Source: JBPRGH01 sp051418055 (GTDB taxonomy: Bacteria; Bacteroidota; Bacteroidia; Cytophagales; Cyclobacteriaceae). Taken from it: 64,000 bases of DNA. Position numbers and translations under genes: made by a program. The notes below the pieces were generated by a model, which worked only from the letters and a program-made list of their open reading frames with translations, did not search any database and had not been told where the DNA came from. Location: positions 182,689-246,688 of the forward strand of contig JBPRGH010000041.1 of NCBI GenBank assembly GCA_051418055.1, in the 5' to 3' direction. Below, piece after piece: positions 51,043-60,321 of this stretch. The stretch's first letter is position 1; every line of letters begins with the position of its first letter.

Positions 51043-52571
51043 ACAGGGGAATTTTCCATCATATATGTCTTTACTTCCCTTAATTTTTCATAAATAGGAA
51101 AATCAGAAACAAATTTAGGGATTATGTTTCTGATGCTGGAATATGTTTCCTTAGCATCGTCAGATAATCCATCCGTTTTTTCCAAAAGATCCAGTGCCTG
51201 TACAATTGATATAATTTCAATGGCTAATACTTCATATGTATTATTTATTACTTGTTTTGTAATAAGAGCAGCATTAGCCCCCATACTCACTATATCCTGA
51301 TTGTCATTATTATTAGGAATGCTGTGGACATACATTGGATTGCTCAATGTTTGATTTTCTGCTGTAGAAGAAACGGCAGTGAATTGCACGCCCTGCATTC
51401 CAAAATTTACTCCCAGTTTACCTAAATTGACAAAAGGAGTTAAAATATTATTTAGTTTTGGATTCATTAAAAAGTTCAGCTGCCGTTCTGCCAGCATGGA
51501 AAGTTTGGTAACAGCAATTTTTAGCTTATCCATTTCAAAAGCTACATAATCCCCATGAAAATTCCCGCCGTGTAATACATTCCGGCTTTTCAGGTCTACG
51601 ATTGGGTTGTCATTTGCTGAATTGGCTTCTTCAACTAATAGCTTCTGGCATTGCTCTACTGTTTCCAGTATGGCTCCTACAATCTGCGGGACACAACGGA
51701 TCGAGTAATACTCCTGTACTTTATCTTTAAAAATATTTTGCCCTTCCTGCTCTTCTGCAGTAGGTTGTGGTTCCCTCTTTCTTATATATTTACTGGTGCT
51801 AAGGTGCTTTGATATAATTTTTGCAACCTCCTGCTGGCCAATATGTTTTTTAGATTCATTTAGCTCCGGCGAGAAATAGTCATCATAGGCATCAACAATC
51901 TCACATATCATGGAAGAGGCAATAAGGCTCCATTCAATAGCTCTTTTAGCATAAACTGAATTTATCAGCCCAATGCCGGTCATAACACTGGTGCCGTTCA
52001 TTACTGCAAGTCCTTCCCGCAGCGTAACCTCCATGGGCTTAATCCCAAGCTCATTATATATCTCTTTTGTAGGCCTAATTTCACCCTTATATTCTACTTT
52101 TCCTTCCCCGATCATAACAAGGGCCAGGTGAGCTAATTGCACCAGGTCACCACTTGCCCCCACACCTCCGTGCTCGTAGATCATAGGTGTAACGTCATGG
52201 TTTATAAGCGCTTCAAGCACTTCAATTGCTGAATTATTAATTCCGGAATAGCCTAATGAAAGCGTATTTAATCGCGCCAGCATTGAAGCTTTTACATGTT
52301 CGGCAGGCAATGGGTTACCAAGGCCTGATGCGTGGCTTCTGATGAGATTATACTGCAGGACCTTCTGCTCCTCTTCATCAACTTTATATTGAGCCATCGG
52401 ACCGAAGCCGGTATTTATTCCGTAAATTATTTTGTCTTTCGAAAATTCCTTTAAAAAACTGTAACTTTCTTCAACCCTTTTTTTTGTATCTTCCGTAACT
52501 CTTACTTTCTCCCCGGAAATAACTTTCTTTATATTTTCGAGAGTTAAGGAAGCAAAACCTATTTCCACCAT
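51027..52571 (-). CDS. Aromatic amino acid (His/Tyr) ammonia lyase, likely tyrosine ammonia lyase
   Basis: A 514-residue lyase of the HAL/PAL/TAL family. The A139-S140-G141 triad (G-G-V-G-A-S-G-D) forms the MIO cofactor, Tyr50 in Y-G-I-N-T-G-F-G is the catalytic base region, and L-I-R-S-H-A-S-G (His80) lies in the substrate-selectivity loop; later N-Q-D-I-V-S-M-G is also present. Sequence alone does not decide between histidine and tyrosine. No other histidine-degradation gene is nearby, while a coumarate-type starter is needed for flexirubins, so tyrosine to 4-coumarate is the better reading. First gene of the minus arm. Confidence 0.88.
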   Translation of the reverse strand: MVEIGFASLTLENIKKVISGEKVRVTEDTKKRVEESYSFLKEFSKDKIIYGINTGFGPMAQYKVDEEEQKVLQYNLIRSHASGLGNPLPAEHVKASMLARLNTLSLGYSGINNSAIEVLEALINHDVTPMIYEHGGVGASGDLVQLAHLALVMIGEGKVEYKGEIRPTKEIYNELGIKPMEVTLREGLAVMNGTSVMTGIGLINSVYAKRAIEWSLIASSMICEIVDAYDDYFSPELNESKKHIGQQEVAKIISKHLSTSKYIRKREPQPTAEEQEGQNIFKDKVQEYYSIRCVPQIVGAILETVEQCQKLLVEEANSANDNPIVDLKSRNVLHGGNFHGDYVAFEMDKLKIAVTKLSMLAERQLNFLMNPKLNNILTPFVNLGKLGVNFGMQGVQFTAVSSTAENQTLSNPMYVHSIPNNNDNQDIVSMGANAALITKQVINNTYEVLAIEIISIVQALDLLEKTDGLSDDAKETYSSIRNIIPKFVSDFPIYEKLREVKTYMMENSPVKSDN

Positions 52572-52822
52572 TACCTCGGTACCTGATTAATTCTCTAATT
52601 TATTTGAGACTAAAAATTTGGACTACAAAACAACTGATTACCTATATAATAAGCAAATATAATAAGCAAAGAAAAAATTATATCTTTTTGCTAAAATCAT
52701 TATTTTAAAGAAAAATTTTACTCCTCACATGTAAAGCAGATTTATTTTCACTTTATTTACATAAAAATTTGATGATTACTTTTCTGATTTTTTATTCTTA
52801 AAAAATTCAATTTACTCCTCAG
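52572..52822. promoter_or_regulatory. Divergent promoter region of the pigment cluster
   Basis: This 251-base AT-rich gap separates the two arms. CAAATATA at 52654-52661 is an exact TAnnTTTG box on the minus strand and could start the ammonia-lyase operon about 75 bases before its ATG. On the plus strand only a loose TAAAAATTTG is seen near 52762-52771. A 15-base direct repeat TTTACTCCTCA(C/G)ATG occurs near 52728 and again at the start codon of the plus-arm gene (52811-52825). Confidence 0.5.
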
Positions 52823-54040
52823 ATGAAGGTTGATGTTTTGGTTATTGGTGCAGGTCCTGCGGGTACAGTAGCAGCATCTATATTAAAAAATGAAGGATAT
52901 GATGTCCGAATTGTGGAAAAGCAGAAATTTCCGCGATTTGTGATCGGAGAAAGCTTATTGCCAAGATGTATGGATAACCTGGAGTATGCAGGTCTGCTAA
53001 ATGTCATAGATGGTGCTGGCTTTCAAAAAAAGTATGGCGCCAAATTTCTTCGGGGTGAGGAGATCTGTGACTTTAATTTTACAGAGCAGTTTACAAAGGG
53101 ATGGAATTGGACATGGCAGGTTCAAAGGGCAGATTTTGATAATTTATTGGCTAATGAAACAGAAAGAAAAGGTGTAGCTATAGATTATGAAGCTGAAGCT
53201 GTAGGTGTAACATTTAATGATGATCATTCGTCAGTGACAACTATTAAAAAACCTGATAATAGCACTTATACTGTTGAAGCTAAATTTATTGTGGATGGTA
53301 GTGGGTATGGCCGTGTATTACCGAGATTTTTAAATCTGGATCAGCCTTCAAATTTTCCTCTCCGCGTTGCATTATTCACACATTTAGAGGATAAAAAAAG
53401 ACCCACAGGTATCGATGGTAACAGGATTACAGTAATTATTTATTCCCTGGATGTCTGGATCTGGATAATTCCATTTTCCGATGGTAACACTTCAGTGGGA
53501 ATTGTTGGTGAACCAGAAATTGTTAATAAATATAAAGGTACACCTGCAGAACAATTTGACAAATGGCTGAAGGAAGTGCCGGGATTAAATAATCGTTTTG
53601 CTATAAAAGATGCTAAATTTGAGCCACAGAAGATATCAGGATATTCTGCAGCAGTTTCCAGATTGTACGGCGATGGATTTGTATTAACAGGTAATAGTAC
53701 GGAATTCCTTGATCCGGTTTTTTCTTCGGGAGTAGCATTAGCAACAGAATCTGCTGCTACAGCAGCCAAATTGCTGGTAAAACAATTGAGAGGGGAACAG
53801 GTTGACTGGGAGAAGGATTATTCCGATTATCTAAAAGGCGGAGTAGATGTTTTCCGTACCTTTGTGAATACCTGGTATGATGGTTCATTACATGATATTT
53901 TCTTTACCCATAAATCAAATGTAGAAATGAAGAAGCAGATATGTTCGGTGTTGGCTGGTTATGTTTGGGATAAAACCAACCCTTTCGTTACCAAACATAA
54001 AAGAGCGATCATGACTTTGGCTAAAATAATTTCACATTAA
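52823..54040 (+). CDS. Flavin-dependent halogenase-like oxidoreductase
   Basis: A 405-residue FAD protein with the N-terminal dinucleotide motif G-A-G-P-A-G (9-14), K-F-P-R-F-V-I-G-E-S-L-L-P (35-47) and W212-x-W214-x-I216-P217 within V-W-I-W-I-I-P-F-S-D-G. The last two motifs are those of flavin-dependent halogenases acting on phenolic or ACP-bound substrates; relatives also include geranylgeranyl reductase-like enzymes. It could chlorinate the aromatic head group, as chlorinated flexirubins are known, or it could be a hydroxylase or reductase. First gene of the plus arm, 74 bases before the transporter fusion. Confidence 0.8.
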   Translation: MKVDVLVIGAGPAGTVAASILKNEGYDVRIVEKQKFPRFVIGESLLPRCMDNLEYAGLLNVIDGAGFQKKYGAKFLRGEEICDFNFTEQFTKGWNWTWQVQRADFDNLLANETERKGVAIDYEAEAVGVTFNDDHSSVTTIKKPDNSTYTVEAKFIVDGSGYGRVLPRFLNLDQPSNFPLRVALFTHLEDKKRPTGIDGNRITVIIYSLDVWIWIIPFSDGNTSVGIVGEPEIVNKYKGTPAEQFDKWLKEVPGLNNRFAIKDAKFEPQKISGYSAAVSRLYGDGFVLTGNSTEFLDPVFSSGVALATESAATAAKLLVKQLRGEQVDWEKDYSDYLKGGVDVFRTFVNTWYDGSLHDIFFTHKSNVEMKKQICSVLAGYVWDKTNPFVTKHKRAIMTLAKIISH

Positions 54041-54113
54041 ATTTGTGCCTTCATAACCTTAATTTTAAAAAAACAGACTTTCGGCTATTGCATCCTGATC
54101 TTTTACTACTTTC

Positions 54114-57100
54114 ATGAGTAATATTTTTTACCAGGTATATGAACTGATTAAAAAGTACAGGCTTTTTTCAGTTGTTTTCTTCTTAGCTTTTGTGGGAAGT
54201 GCCTTATTTTTTGCTTTGAAAATTAAGCTTGAAGAGGATATTATTAATGTAATACCTCAGGATGAAAAAGTAAAGCAGGTAAATAAAGCTTTAGAAGGCT
54301 TCAAAATGAATAACAGGCTGATTTTACACCTGTATTCTGAAGATACCATAACATCTGACCCGGATCAGCTGATAGAATATGCTGCAAATTTTAGTGACAG
54401 CCTTAAGCAGTGTTACCCTGACCTCATCAGCGATATTATCAGAGAATTTAAAGATGATCAGCTCCAGTCACTTTACGATTATTATCTCAAAAATTTGCCA
54501 CTCTACCTTACTGAGGAAGATTATGAGAAAATAGTTACAAGAATATCTGAAGAAGGTATTGAAAATACAGTAGATAAAAACTACAAGACTCTGATCTCTC
54601 CCGTAAGTATGGTATCAAAAAAGATTATTGTGCAGGACCCATTCGGACTTGTGGGGTTTCCTTTGCAGCGAATGGGAAATATGCAGCTGGATGAAAATAT
54701 ACAGCTCTACCAGAATCACCTGTTGACAAAAGATAAAAATCATCTGCTTTTTTTTATTTCTTTAACCCATGCTCCAAATAAAACAACAGAGAATTCAAAA
54801 CTTATAGAAGGTATAGAGAGATTAAAAGAAGATCTTTCAGGTCAATATTCAACAATCACCCTGGAATATTTTGGTTCTGCAGCAGTGGCGGCTGCTAATG
54901 CAAAAAGAATTAAAACCGATATCTATATTACCGTATCAATAGCGCTGCTGTTTCTATTGTTATTCATATCATTTTACTACCGAAGTGTTATTGTTTTTTT
55001 TACTGCAGTTACCCCCGGGATCTTCGGGGCAATCATAGCAGTTGCATGCCTTTATCTCTTTAAGGAAAAATCTTCTGCCATATCCCTCGGTGTTGGATCG
55101 GTTTTACTGGGGATCACAATAGATTATGCACTACATTTTATCACACATTTTAAGCATCAAAAGGATATAAGGCAGTTATTTAAAGATCTGACAAATCCAA
55201 TCCTGATCAGTAGCCTTACAACGAGCTGTGCTTTTTTTTCACTGCTATTTTTAAGATCAGAGGCTTTAGCAGACCTGGGTTTATTTGCTGGGGTTAGTGT
55301 TCTGTCTGCGGCCCTTTATACATTAATTGTGCTACCCCATTTGGTGATTAAGGAAAATAGCCGGATAAGACTAAGAGAAACTCCTAATATTGTTGAAAGG
55401 ATAGTTTCCAAAACTGCGCGATATCCTCTTTACCGGTCAAAATTTGCCCTGTTTATATTCTTTATTTTAACGGCTGTAAGTTTGTTTACCTGGAGAGGGT
55501 ATTCATTTGAAAGTAATATGCTCAAGCTTAATTACATGCCCGAAGACCTGGAAAGGTATGAGGATAATCTTAACAGGATAACTACTATTTCTGCTAACAA
55601 CCTGTACCTGGTAAGTGGGGGCAGTTCCTTATGGGAGGCTTTGGAGACAGAAGATAAGATAACGAAAAAGCTTGACAGCCTGCATAATGAGGGGATTATT
55701 TATAAATATAATACTGTTAATACCATTGTACCTTCCGTACGTGTGCAGGAAGAAAGATTAAAAAGATGGAAAGAGTTTTGGCAGGAACAGGATGCTGACA
55801 GTGTTTTAAACATGTTTTATCAGGCGGCGGAGCGTAAGGGTTTTAAAAAGGAAGCCTTTAGGTCTCTGGAAGAAACATTCAAGGGTGATTATGATAATTT
55901 AAGTGAGGAGGACGTAGAAGAAGTTTTTAAGGTTTTTGGTGAAGACCTGATTATTGAGGGTGAAGATAAAATTTCAGTTATCTCATCGGCTAAAATGAGT
56001 ACGCAAAATAAGCCTGTGGTAATGAATACTTTTGAAAATTTACCCGGCACTATTATTTTCGACCAGGGCTATATGACAAATCGTCTTATAGAATTACTTC
56101 AGGAAGATTTTAATAAGCTGGTAAATATTTCACTTGCGGTGGTTTTCATCATTATCCTTGTCAGCTATGGGAGAATTGAGCTGGCCATAATTGCTTTCCT
56201 TCCTATTATTTTGAGCTGGCTGTGGATATTAGGGATAATGGGATTATTTGGCTTATCGTTTAATATTGTTAACATCATTATCTGCACATTTATTTTCGGT
56301 CTCGGTATAGATTATAGCATTTTTGTAATGAGAGGGCTGACCCAAAATTATAAGCTGGGCCTTAACAATCTCGTCTCCTATAAAAAATCTATCGTATTAT
56401 CCGCAGTAACCACTCTGGTGGGAATAGGTGTACTGGCATTTGCGCAGCACCCAACATTAAAATCAATAGCCTTGCTCGCAATTATAGGGATTATCGCAGT
56501 AATATTCCTGACATTCACTATACAGCCTATTATATATAATTTTTTTATCCAGAGAAGAAAAAATAAGAACGTCCCTCCTTATACTATCGGCTCTTTATTA
56601 TTATCAGTTTTTGCCTTTGCAAATTTTGTTGTAGGATGTATGCTACTGCTGATAGTTCAATCTTTTCTTAGGGTCCCTATTGGGAAGGCTGACAGGAAAA
56701 AGAAATTTTTTCACTGGCTGATAATGCTTTTTTGTCGGCACATCATTTATGTGATGATAAACATCAAGAAAGATGTGCGTAGTAAAGAAAATGCCGATTT
56801 CTCAAAACCGTCAGTTATTATCGCAAATCATCATTCATTCGTAGATATCCTTTTACTGCTGATGTTCAATCCTAAAGTAGTAATGGTGACAAATGATTGG
56901 GTTTATAATTCACCTTTATTTGGAAAAGCAGTAAAATACGCTGACTTCATCTATACCGGAAAAGGACTGGAAAATCAACTTGATGAGATCCAGGATTTAA
57001 TAAATAAGGGGTATTCTATTGTCATCTATCCCGAAGGAACACGATCAGAATCATTTAAAATAGGGAGGTTCCACAAAGGCGCCTTCTTTCTGGCAGATCA

Positions 57101-57965
57101 TTTTAAACTTGACATTCAGCCGGTTTTGTTACACGGAACTAACTATGTAATGCCGAAAAGAGACCCTTTCTGCATGAGGAACGGCAGGATAACGGTTAAA
57201 TTCCTTCCGAGGATTAAGCATCAGGATTTATCTTATGGTGAGGGTTATTCCGACAGAACAAAAAAAATAAGCAAATATTTTAAGAATGAATATGCCGGGC
57301 TTAGACAAGAACTGGAGACCCCTGCTTATTATAAAGACATCCTATTAAAGAATTACATTTATAAAGGGCCGGTACTTGAGTGGTATGTAAGGGTAAAGCT
57401 TAGCCTGGAAGATTATTATAAGACACTTCATAAAATTTTGCCTGATAATGCAAGGATTGTTGATCTTGGCTGCGGATACGGATATATGACCTATGCACTT
57501 GGGCTAAGCCGCGGAGGAAGATCTATGCTGGGCATTGATTATGATGCTGAAAAAATAGAAGTTGCAAAAAATTGCCCTGTAAAACCACGAAACATTACTT
57601 TTGACCATGGTGATGTGGTGACTTATAATTATGGTTCAGCAGATGTCTTTATTGTAAGTGATGTAATGCATTATTTAACAATAGAGCAGCAGGAAAAACT
57701 GATGGATAATATGGCTGACCATATTACGGCAGCTGGTATTATTTTGATTAGGGAGGGGGATAAAAGTCAGGAAGAACGCCATAAAGGGACTGAGCTGACG
57801 GAATTTATATCCACAAAAACCGGTTTTAACAAAACAAAAAATTCCCTGAATTTTATTTCGCGTGATATGGTGAAAGGATTTGCTGAAAAAAAGAATTTTA
57901 AGCTTGAGATCATTGACAATACAAAATTAACTTCCAATACACTTTTTGTACTGAAGAAAAACTAA
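54114..57965 (+). CDS. MMPL transporter / PlsC acyltransferase / methyltransferase fusion
   Basis: A 1283-residue three-part protein. Residues ~1-820 form an RND-type MMPL exporter with two halves, each having a membrane helix, a periplasmic loop and five more helices; G-L-G-I-D-Y-S-I-F marks the second half. Residues ~860-1090 are a PlsC-type acyltransferase with N-H-H-S-F-V-D-I (His about 904) and Y-P-E-G-T-R-S (~971). Residues ~1110-1283 are a SAM methyltransferase with V-D-L-G-C-G-Y-G-Y. The same parts exist as separate genes in other aryl-polyene loci, so one polypeptide may methylate, acylate and export the pigment. Its stop overlaps the next ATG (TAATG). Confidence 0.93.
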   Translation: MSNIFYQVYELIKKYRLFSVVFFLAFVGSALFFALKIKLEEDIINVIPQDEKVKQVNKALEGFKMNNRLILHLYSEDTITSDPDQLIEYAANFSDSLKQCYPDLISDIIREFKDDQLQSLYDYYLKNLPLYLTEEDYEKIVTRISEEGIENTVDKNYKTLISPVSMVSKKIIVQDPFGLVGFPLQRMGNMQLDENIQLYQNHLLTKDKNHLLFFISLTHAPNKTTENSKLIEGIERLKEDLSGQYSTITLEYFGSAAVAAANAKRIKTDIYITVSIALLFLLLFISFYYRSVIVFFTAVTPGIFGAIIAVACLYLFKEKSSAISLGVGSVLLGITIDYALHFITHFKHQKDIRQLFKDLTNPILISSLTTSCAFFSLLFLRSEALADLGLFAGVSVLSAALYTLIVLPHLVIKENSRIRLRETPNIVERIVSKTARYPLYRSKFALFIFFILTAVSLFTWRGYSFESNMLKLNYMPEDLERYEDNLNRITTISANNLYLVSGGSSLWEALETEDKITKKLDSLHNEGIIYKYNTVNTIVPSVRVQEERLKRWKEFWQEQDADSVLNMFYQAAERKGFKKEAFRSLEETFKGDYDNLSEEDVEEVFKVFGEDLIIEGEDKISVISSAKMSTQNKPVVMNTFENLPGTIIFDQGYMTNRLIELLQEDFNKLVNISLAVVFIIILVSYGRIELAIIAFLPIILSWLWILGIMGLFGLSFNIVNIIICTFIFGLGIDYSIFVMRGLTQNYKLGLNNLVSYKKSIVLSAVTTLVGIGVLAFAQHPTLKSIALLAIIGIIAVIFLTFTIQPIIYNFFIQRRKNKNVPPYTIGSLLLSVFAFANFVVGCMLLLIVQSFLRVPIGKADRKKKFFHWLIMLFCRHIIYVMINIKKDVRSKENADFSKPSVIIANHHSFVDILLLLMFNPKVVMVTNDWVYNSPLFGKAVKYADFIYTGKGLENQLDEIQDLINKGYSIVIYPEGTRSESFKIGRFHKGAFFLADHFKLDIQPVLLHGTNYVMPKRDPFCMRNGRITVKFLPRIKHQDLSYGEGYSDRTKKISKYFKNEYAGLRQELETPAYYKDILLKNYIYKGPVLEWYVRVKLSLEDYYKTLHKILPDNARIVDLGCGYGYMTYALGLSRGGRSMLGIDYDAEKIEVAKNCPVKPRNITFDHGDVVTYNYGSADVFIVSDVMHYLTIEQQEKLMDNMADHITAAGIILIREGDKSQEERHKGTELTEFISTKTGFNKTKNSLNFISRDMVKGFAEKKNFKLEIIDNTKLTSNTLFVLKKN

Positions 57966-59479
57966 TGGGAGATAACGAATACGATATCATTATCATCGGA
58001 AGCGGCCTTGGAGGACTTGCATGCGGAGTTATATTGAGCCGTGAAGGGTATAAAGTCCTTGTGCTGGAAAAGAATAAGCAAATTGGGGGCAATCTGCAGA
58101 TATTTTCGCGTAATAAAAGAATTTTTGACACGGGCATTCATTATATAGGAGGCCTTGAAGAGGGGCAAAATCTTTATCATTATTTCAAGTATTTGGGGAT
58201 AATGGATAATCTTAAGATCAAGAAGCTTGATGAAGATGGCTTTGATATAATTACTTTCGATGGTGACGAAACAGAATATAAATATGCCCAGGGTTATGAC
58301 CGTTTTATTGAAAATATGTGCGGTTATTTTCCTGAAGAAAAAGAAGGTATAATAAAATATTGTAATATAATAAGGGAGGTTTGTAGCAATTTTCCCATGT
58401 ACAACCTTAGACCTTCAAACGGTGACTGGAGCAATGTGAGCTATCATGATATGAGCGCCAGGGAATTTATTGCTAACTGCACATCAAACCCAAAGCTCCA
58501 GGCGGTTCTGGCTGGCACTAATCTGCTTTATGCAGGTGAAGGAGATAAAACTCCTTTGTATACTCATGCATTAATCATTAACTCCTATATAGAAAGCTCA
58601 TACAGATGCCTGGATGGAGGATCTCAGATTGCCATATTACTTTCCAGGATCATTCGACAAAATGGTGGTGAGATATTAAAACATGCGGATGTAAAAAAAT
58701 TTGTTTTTGATGAAGATAAAGTAAGTGCGGTGGAATTGGCAGATGGTAGAAAATTTTGTGGCAAGCATTTTATTTCAAATATCCACCCTACCAATACACT
58801 TGAAATGGTAGAGGCGGGAAAGATCCGAAAAGCCTATAGAAAGAGAATAGAAAGCCTTGAAAATTCAGTTTCAGTATTTATAGTATATATAGTGCTGAAG
58901 AAAGGGACTGTAAAATATTTTAATCATAATCTCTATCATTTTATTGATCCGGATGTATGGTCCGGGGCTGATTATCAGGAGAATTGGCCAATGAATTATG
59001 CATTATTTACTGGTGCCACATCAAAAGAAGCCGAATATGCTGATACCATGACATTAATGGCTTATATGAAGTATTCTGATACTGAGAAATGGGCAAACAC
59101 ATTCAATATTGTTTCAAAGGAGGAGGATAGAGGGTCCGATTATGAGGCATTTAAAAAAGAAAAGGCAGAGATCCTTATTGAAGAGCTTGAAAAGAAAATG
59201 CCGGATATCAGGAATAATATAGAAACATATTATACTTCCACCCCGCTAACATACAGGGATTATATTGGCACTAAGGACGGTTCCTTATATGGCATAGTAA
59301 AGGATTATAAAGACCCTATGAAATCATTTATCTCACCCAGGACAAAAATCCCTAACCTTTTACTTACCGGTCAAAATCTTAACTTACATGGAGTTTTGGG
59401 TGTGACCATTGGCGCGGTAATTACCTGCTCGGAGTTCCTTGGAAATAAGTATATTATGGACAAAGTAAGGGAGGCGTAG
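57965..59479 (+). CDS. Phytoene desaturase / retinol saturase-like FAD oxidoreductase
   Basis: A 504-residue FAD enzyme with I-I-G-S-G-L-G-G-L-A-C-G at residues ~10-21, the E-K-N-K-Q-I-G-G-N-L second part of the dinucleotide fold, and a C-terminal G-V-T-I-G-A-V-I-T. These are marks of the CrtI/retinol-saturase-like group acting on conjugated polyenes. In this operon it may set the saturation or geometry of the aryl polyene, although carotenoid work cannot be excluded. It starts on the stop codon of the transporter fusion, so coupling is strong. Confidence 0.85.
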   Translation: MGDNEYDIIIIGSGLGGLACGVILSREGYKVLVLEKNKQIGGNLQIFSRNKRIFDTGIHYIGGLEEGQNLYHYFKYLGIMDNLKIKKLDEDGFDIITFDGDETEYKYAQGYDRFIENMCGYFPEEKEGIIKYCNIIREVCSNFPMYNLRPSNGDWSNVSYHDMSAREFIANCTSNPKLQAVLAGTNLLYAGEGDKTPLYTHALIINSYIESSYRCLDGGSQIAILLSRIIRQNGGEILKHADVKKFVFDEDKVSAVELADGRKFCGKHFISNIHPTNTLEMVEAGKIRKAYRKRIESLENSVSVFIVYIVLKKGTVKYFNHNLYHFIDPDVWSGADYQENWPMNYALFTGATSKEAEYADTMTLMAYMKYSDTEKWANTFNIVSKEEDRGSDYEAFKKEKAEILIEELEKKMPDIRNNIETYYTSTPLTYRDYIGTKDGSLYGIVKDYKDPMKSFISPRTKIPNLLLTGQNLNLHGVLGVTIGAVITCSEFLGNKYIMDKVREA

Positions 59480-59533
59480 AAACATTTGCGGAAAAAATGT
59501 AGTTTAATTAACTGTAAACTTTGGATAATAATA

Positions 59534-60220
59534 ATGACAAATATTTTTCGCCGGGTTGTAATCTTACTTTTTATTACTCCTCTTCTTATTTCATGTATAA
59601 ATAAGGCCGCCATTAAATCCTTTCAAAAAAACATGGCAAATAAACCTTATGATGCCATCATTGTCCCTGGTTACCCTTTTCAGGATAGCACATGGCATGA
59701 TGTGATGAAGATACGGGTTTACTGGTCTAAATATCTATTTGAAAATGGATATACCAATAATGTTATCTATTCAGGCAGTGCAGTATATACCCCCTTTATA
59801 GAAAGTGTAATAATGAGAGAGTATGGTAAAGCTCTGGGCATACCTAAGGAAAATATATTTGTTGAGATGGAAGCGGAACATAGCACGGAAAATCTTTATT
59901 ATTCGGTGCAGCTTGCGGAGAACCTGGGGTTTAAAAAAATTGCATTAGCAACGGATCCTTTTCAAAACTCACTCTTAAAGCGCTTTGCAAAAAAAAATGA
60001 TCTCAATATTGATTTTTTGCCTATTGTCTTTGATACCCTAAAGCACATTCCAAAACCTACGCCGGAAATAAATTATTCAGTTGCTTATGTTCAGGATTTT
60101 GAAGCCCTTCCGGATAAAGAAAATTTTTGGAAAAGGTTCAGGGGAACATTGGGTGGCAACATAAATCCCGACCTGTATGAATATGAGATAACTAAGGAAG
60201 AACCTGATAATAACTTATAA
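59534..60220 (+). CDS. YdcF/SanA-like (DUF218) lipoprotein
   Basis: From the ATG at 59534 the product has 228 residues. The signal ends in a lipobox L-L-I-S-C (Cys about residue 21), followed by the DUF218 domain: Y-D-A-I-I-V-P-G-Y-P-F, I-Y-S-G-S-A-V-Y, E-A-E-H-S-T-E-N-L-Y-Y-S and I-A-L-A-T-D-P-F-Q. The family includes SanA, ElyC and YdcF, linked to envelope integrity and lipid-carrier metabolism; biochemical function is not settled. A TTG-initiated frame 48 bases upstream would bury the signal peptide, so the ATG is preferred. Probably anchored in a membrane facing the periplasm. Confidence 0.78.
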   Translation: MTNIFRRVVILLFITPLLISCINKAAIKSFQKNMANKPYDAIIVPGYPFQDSTWHDVMKIRVYWSKYLFENGYTNNVIYSGSAVYTPFIESVIMREYGKALGIPKENIFVEMEAEHSTENLYYSVQLAENLGFKKIALATDPFQNSLLKRFAKKNDLNIDFLPIVFDTLKHIPKPTPEINYSVAYVQDFEALPDKENFWKRFRGTLGGNINPDLYEYEITKEEPDNNL

Positions 60221-60271
60221 TACCCTTTTTTTATAATACTCATTAACTTAAGGAACCAATCCCCATTTAAT

Positions 60272-60279
60272 TACCTTTG
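60272..60279 (+). promoter_or_regulatory. -7 promoter box TACCTTTG
   Basis: Exact TAnnTTTG match 42 bases before the C45-type gene, suggesting that the last three genes of the arm can be transcribed separately from the first four. Confidence 0.5.
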
Positions 60280-60321
60280 TAGTGAATATTAGTGATGCTG
60301 CTAACTTCCTAAAAGGAAAAA

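Noticed and set aside
51027..52571. Histidine utilisation (hutH) as the role of the ammonia lyase
   Set aside because: No hutU, hutI or hutG-like gene is nearby, and the gene heads a polyene biosynthesis operon. The sequence alone does not exclude it, so the substrate is left open.
57965..59479. Carotenoid pathway gene (crtI) as the role of the desaturase-like enzyme
   Set aside because: No phytoene synthase, cyclase or hydroxylase is in the window, and translation is coupled to the aryl-polyene exporter fusion.
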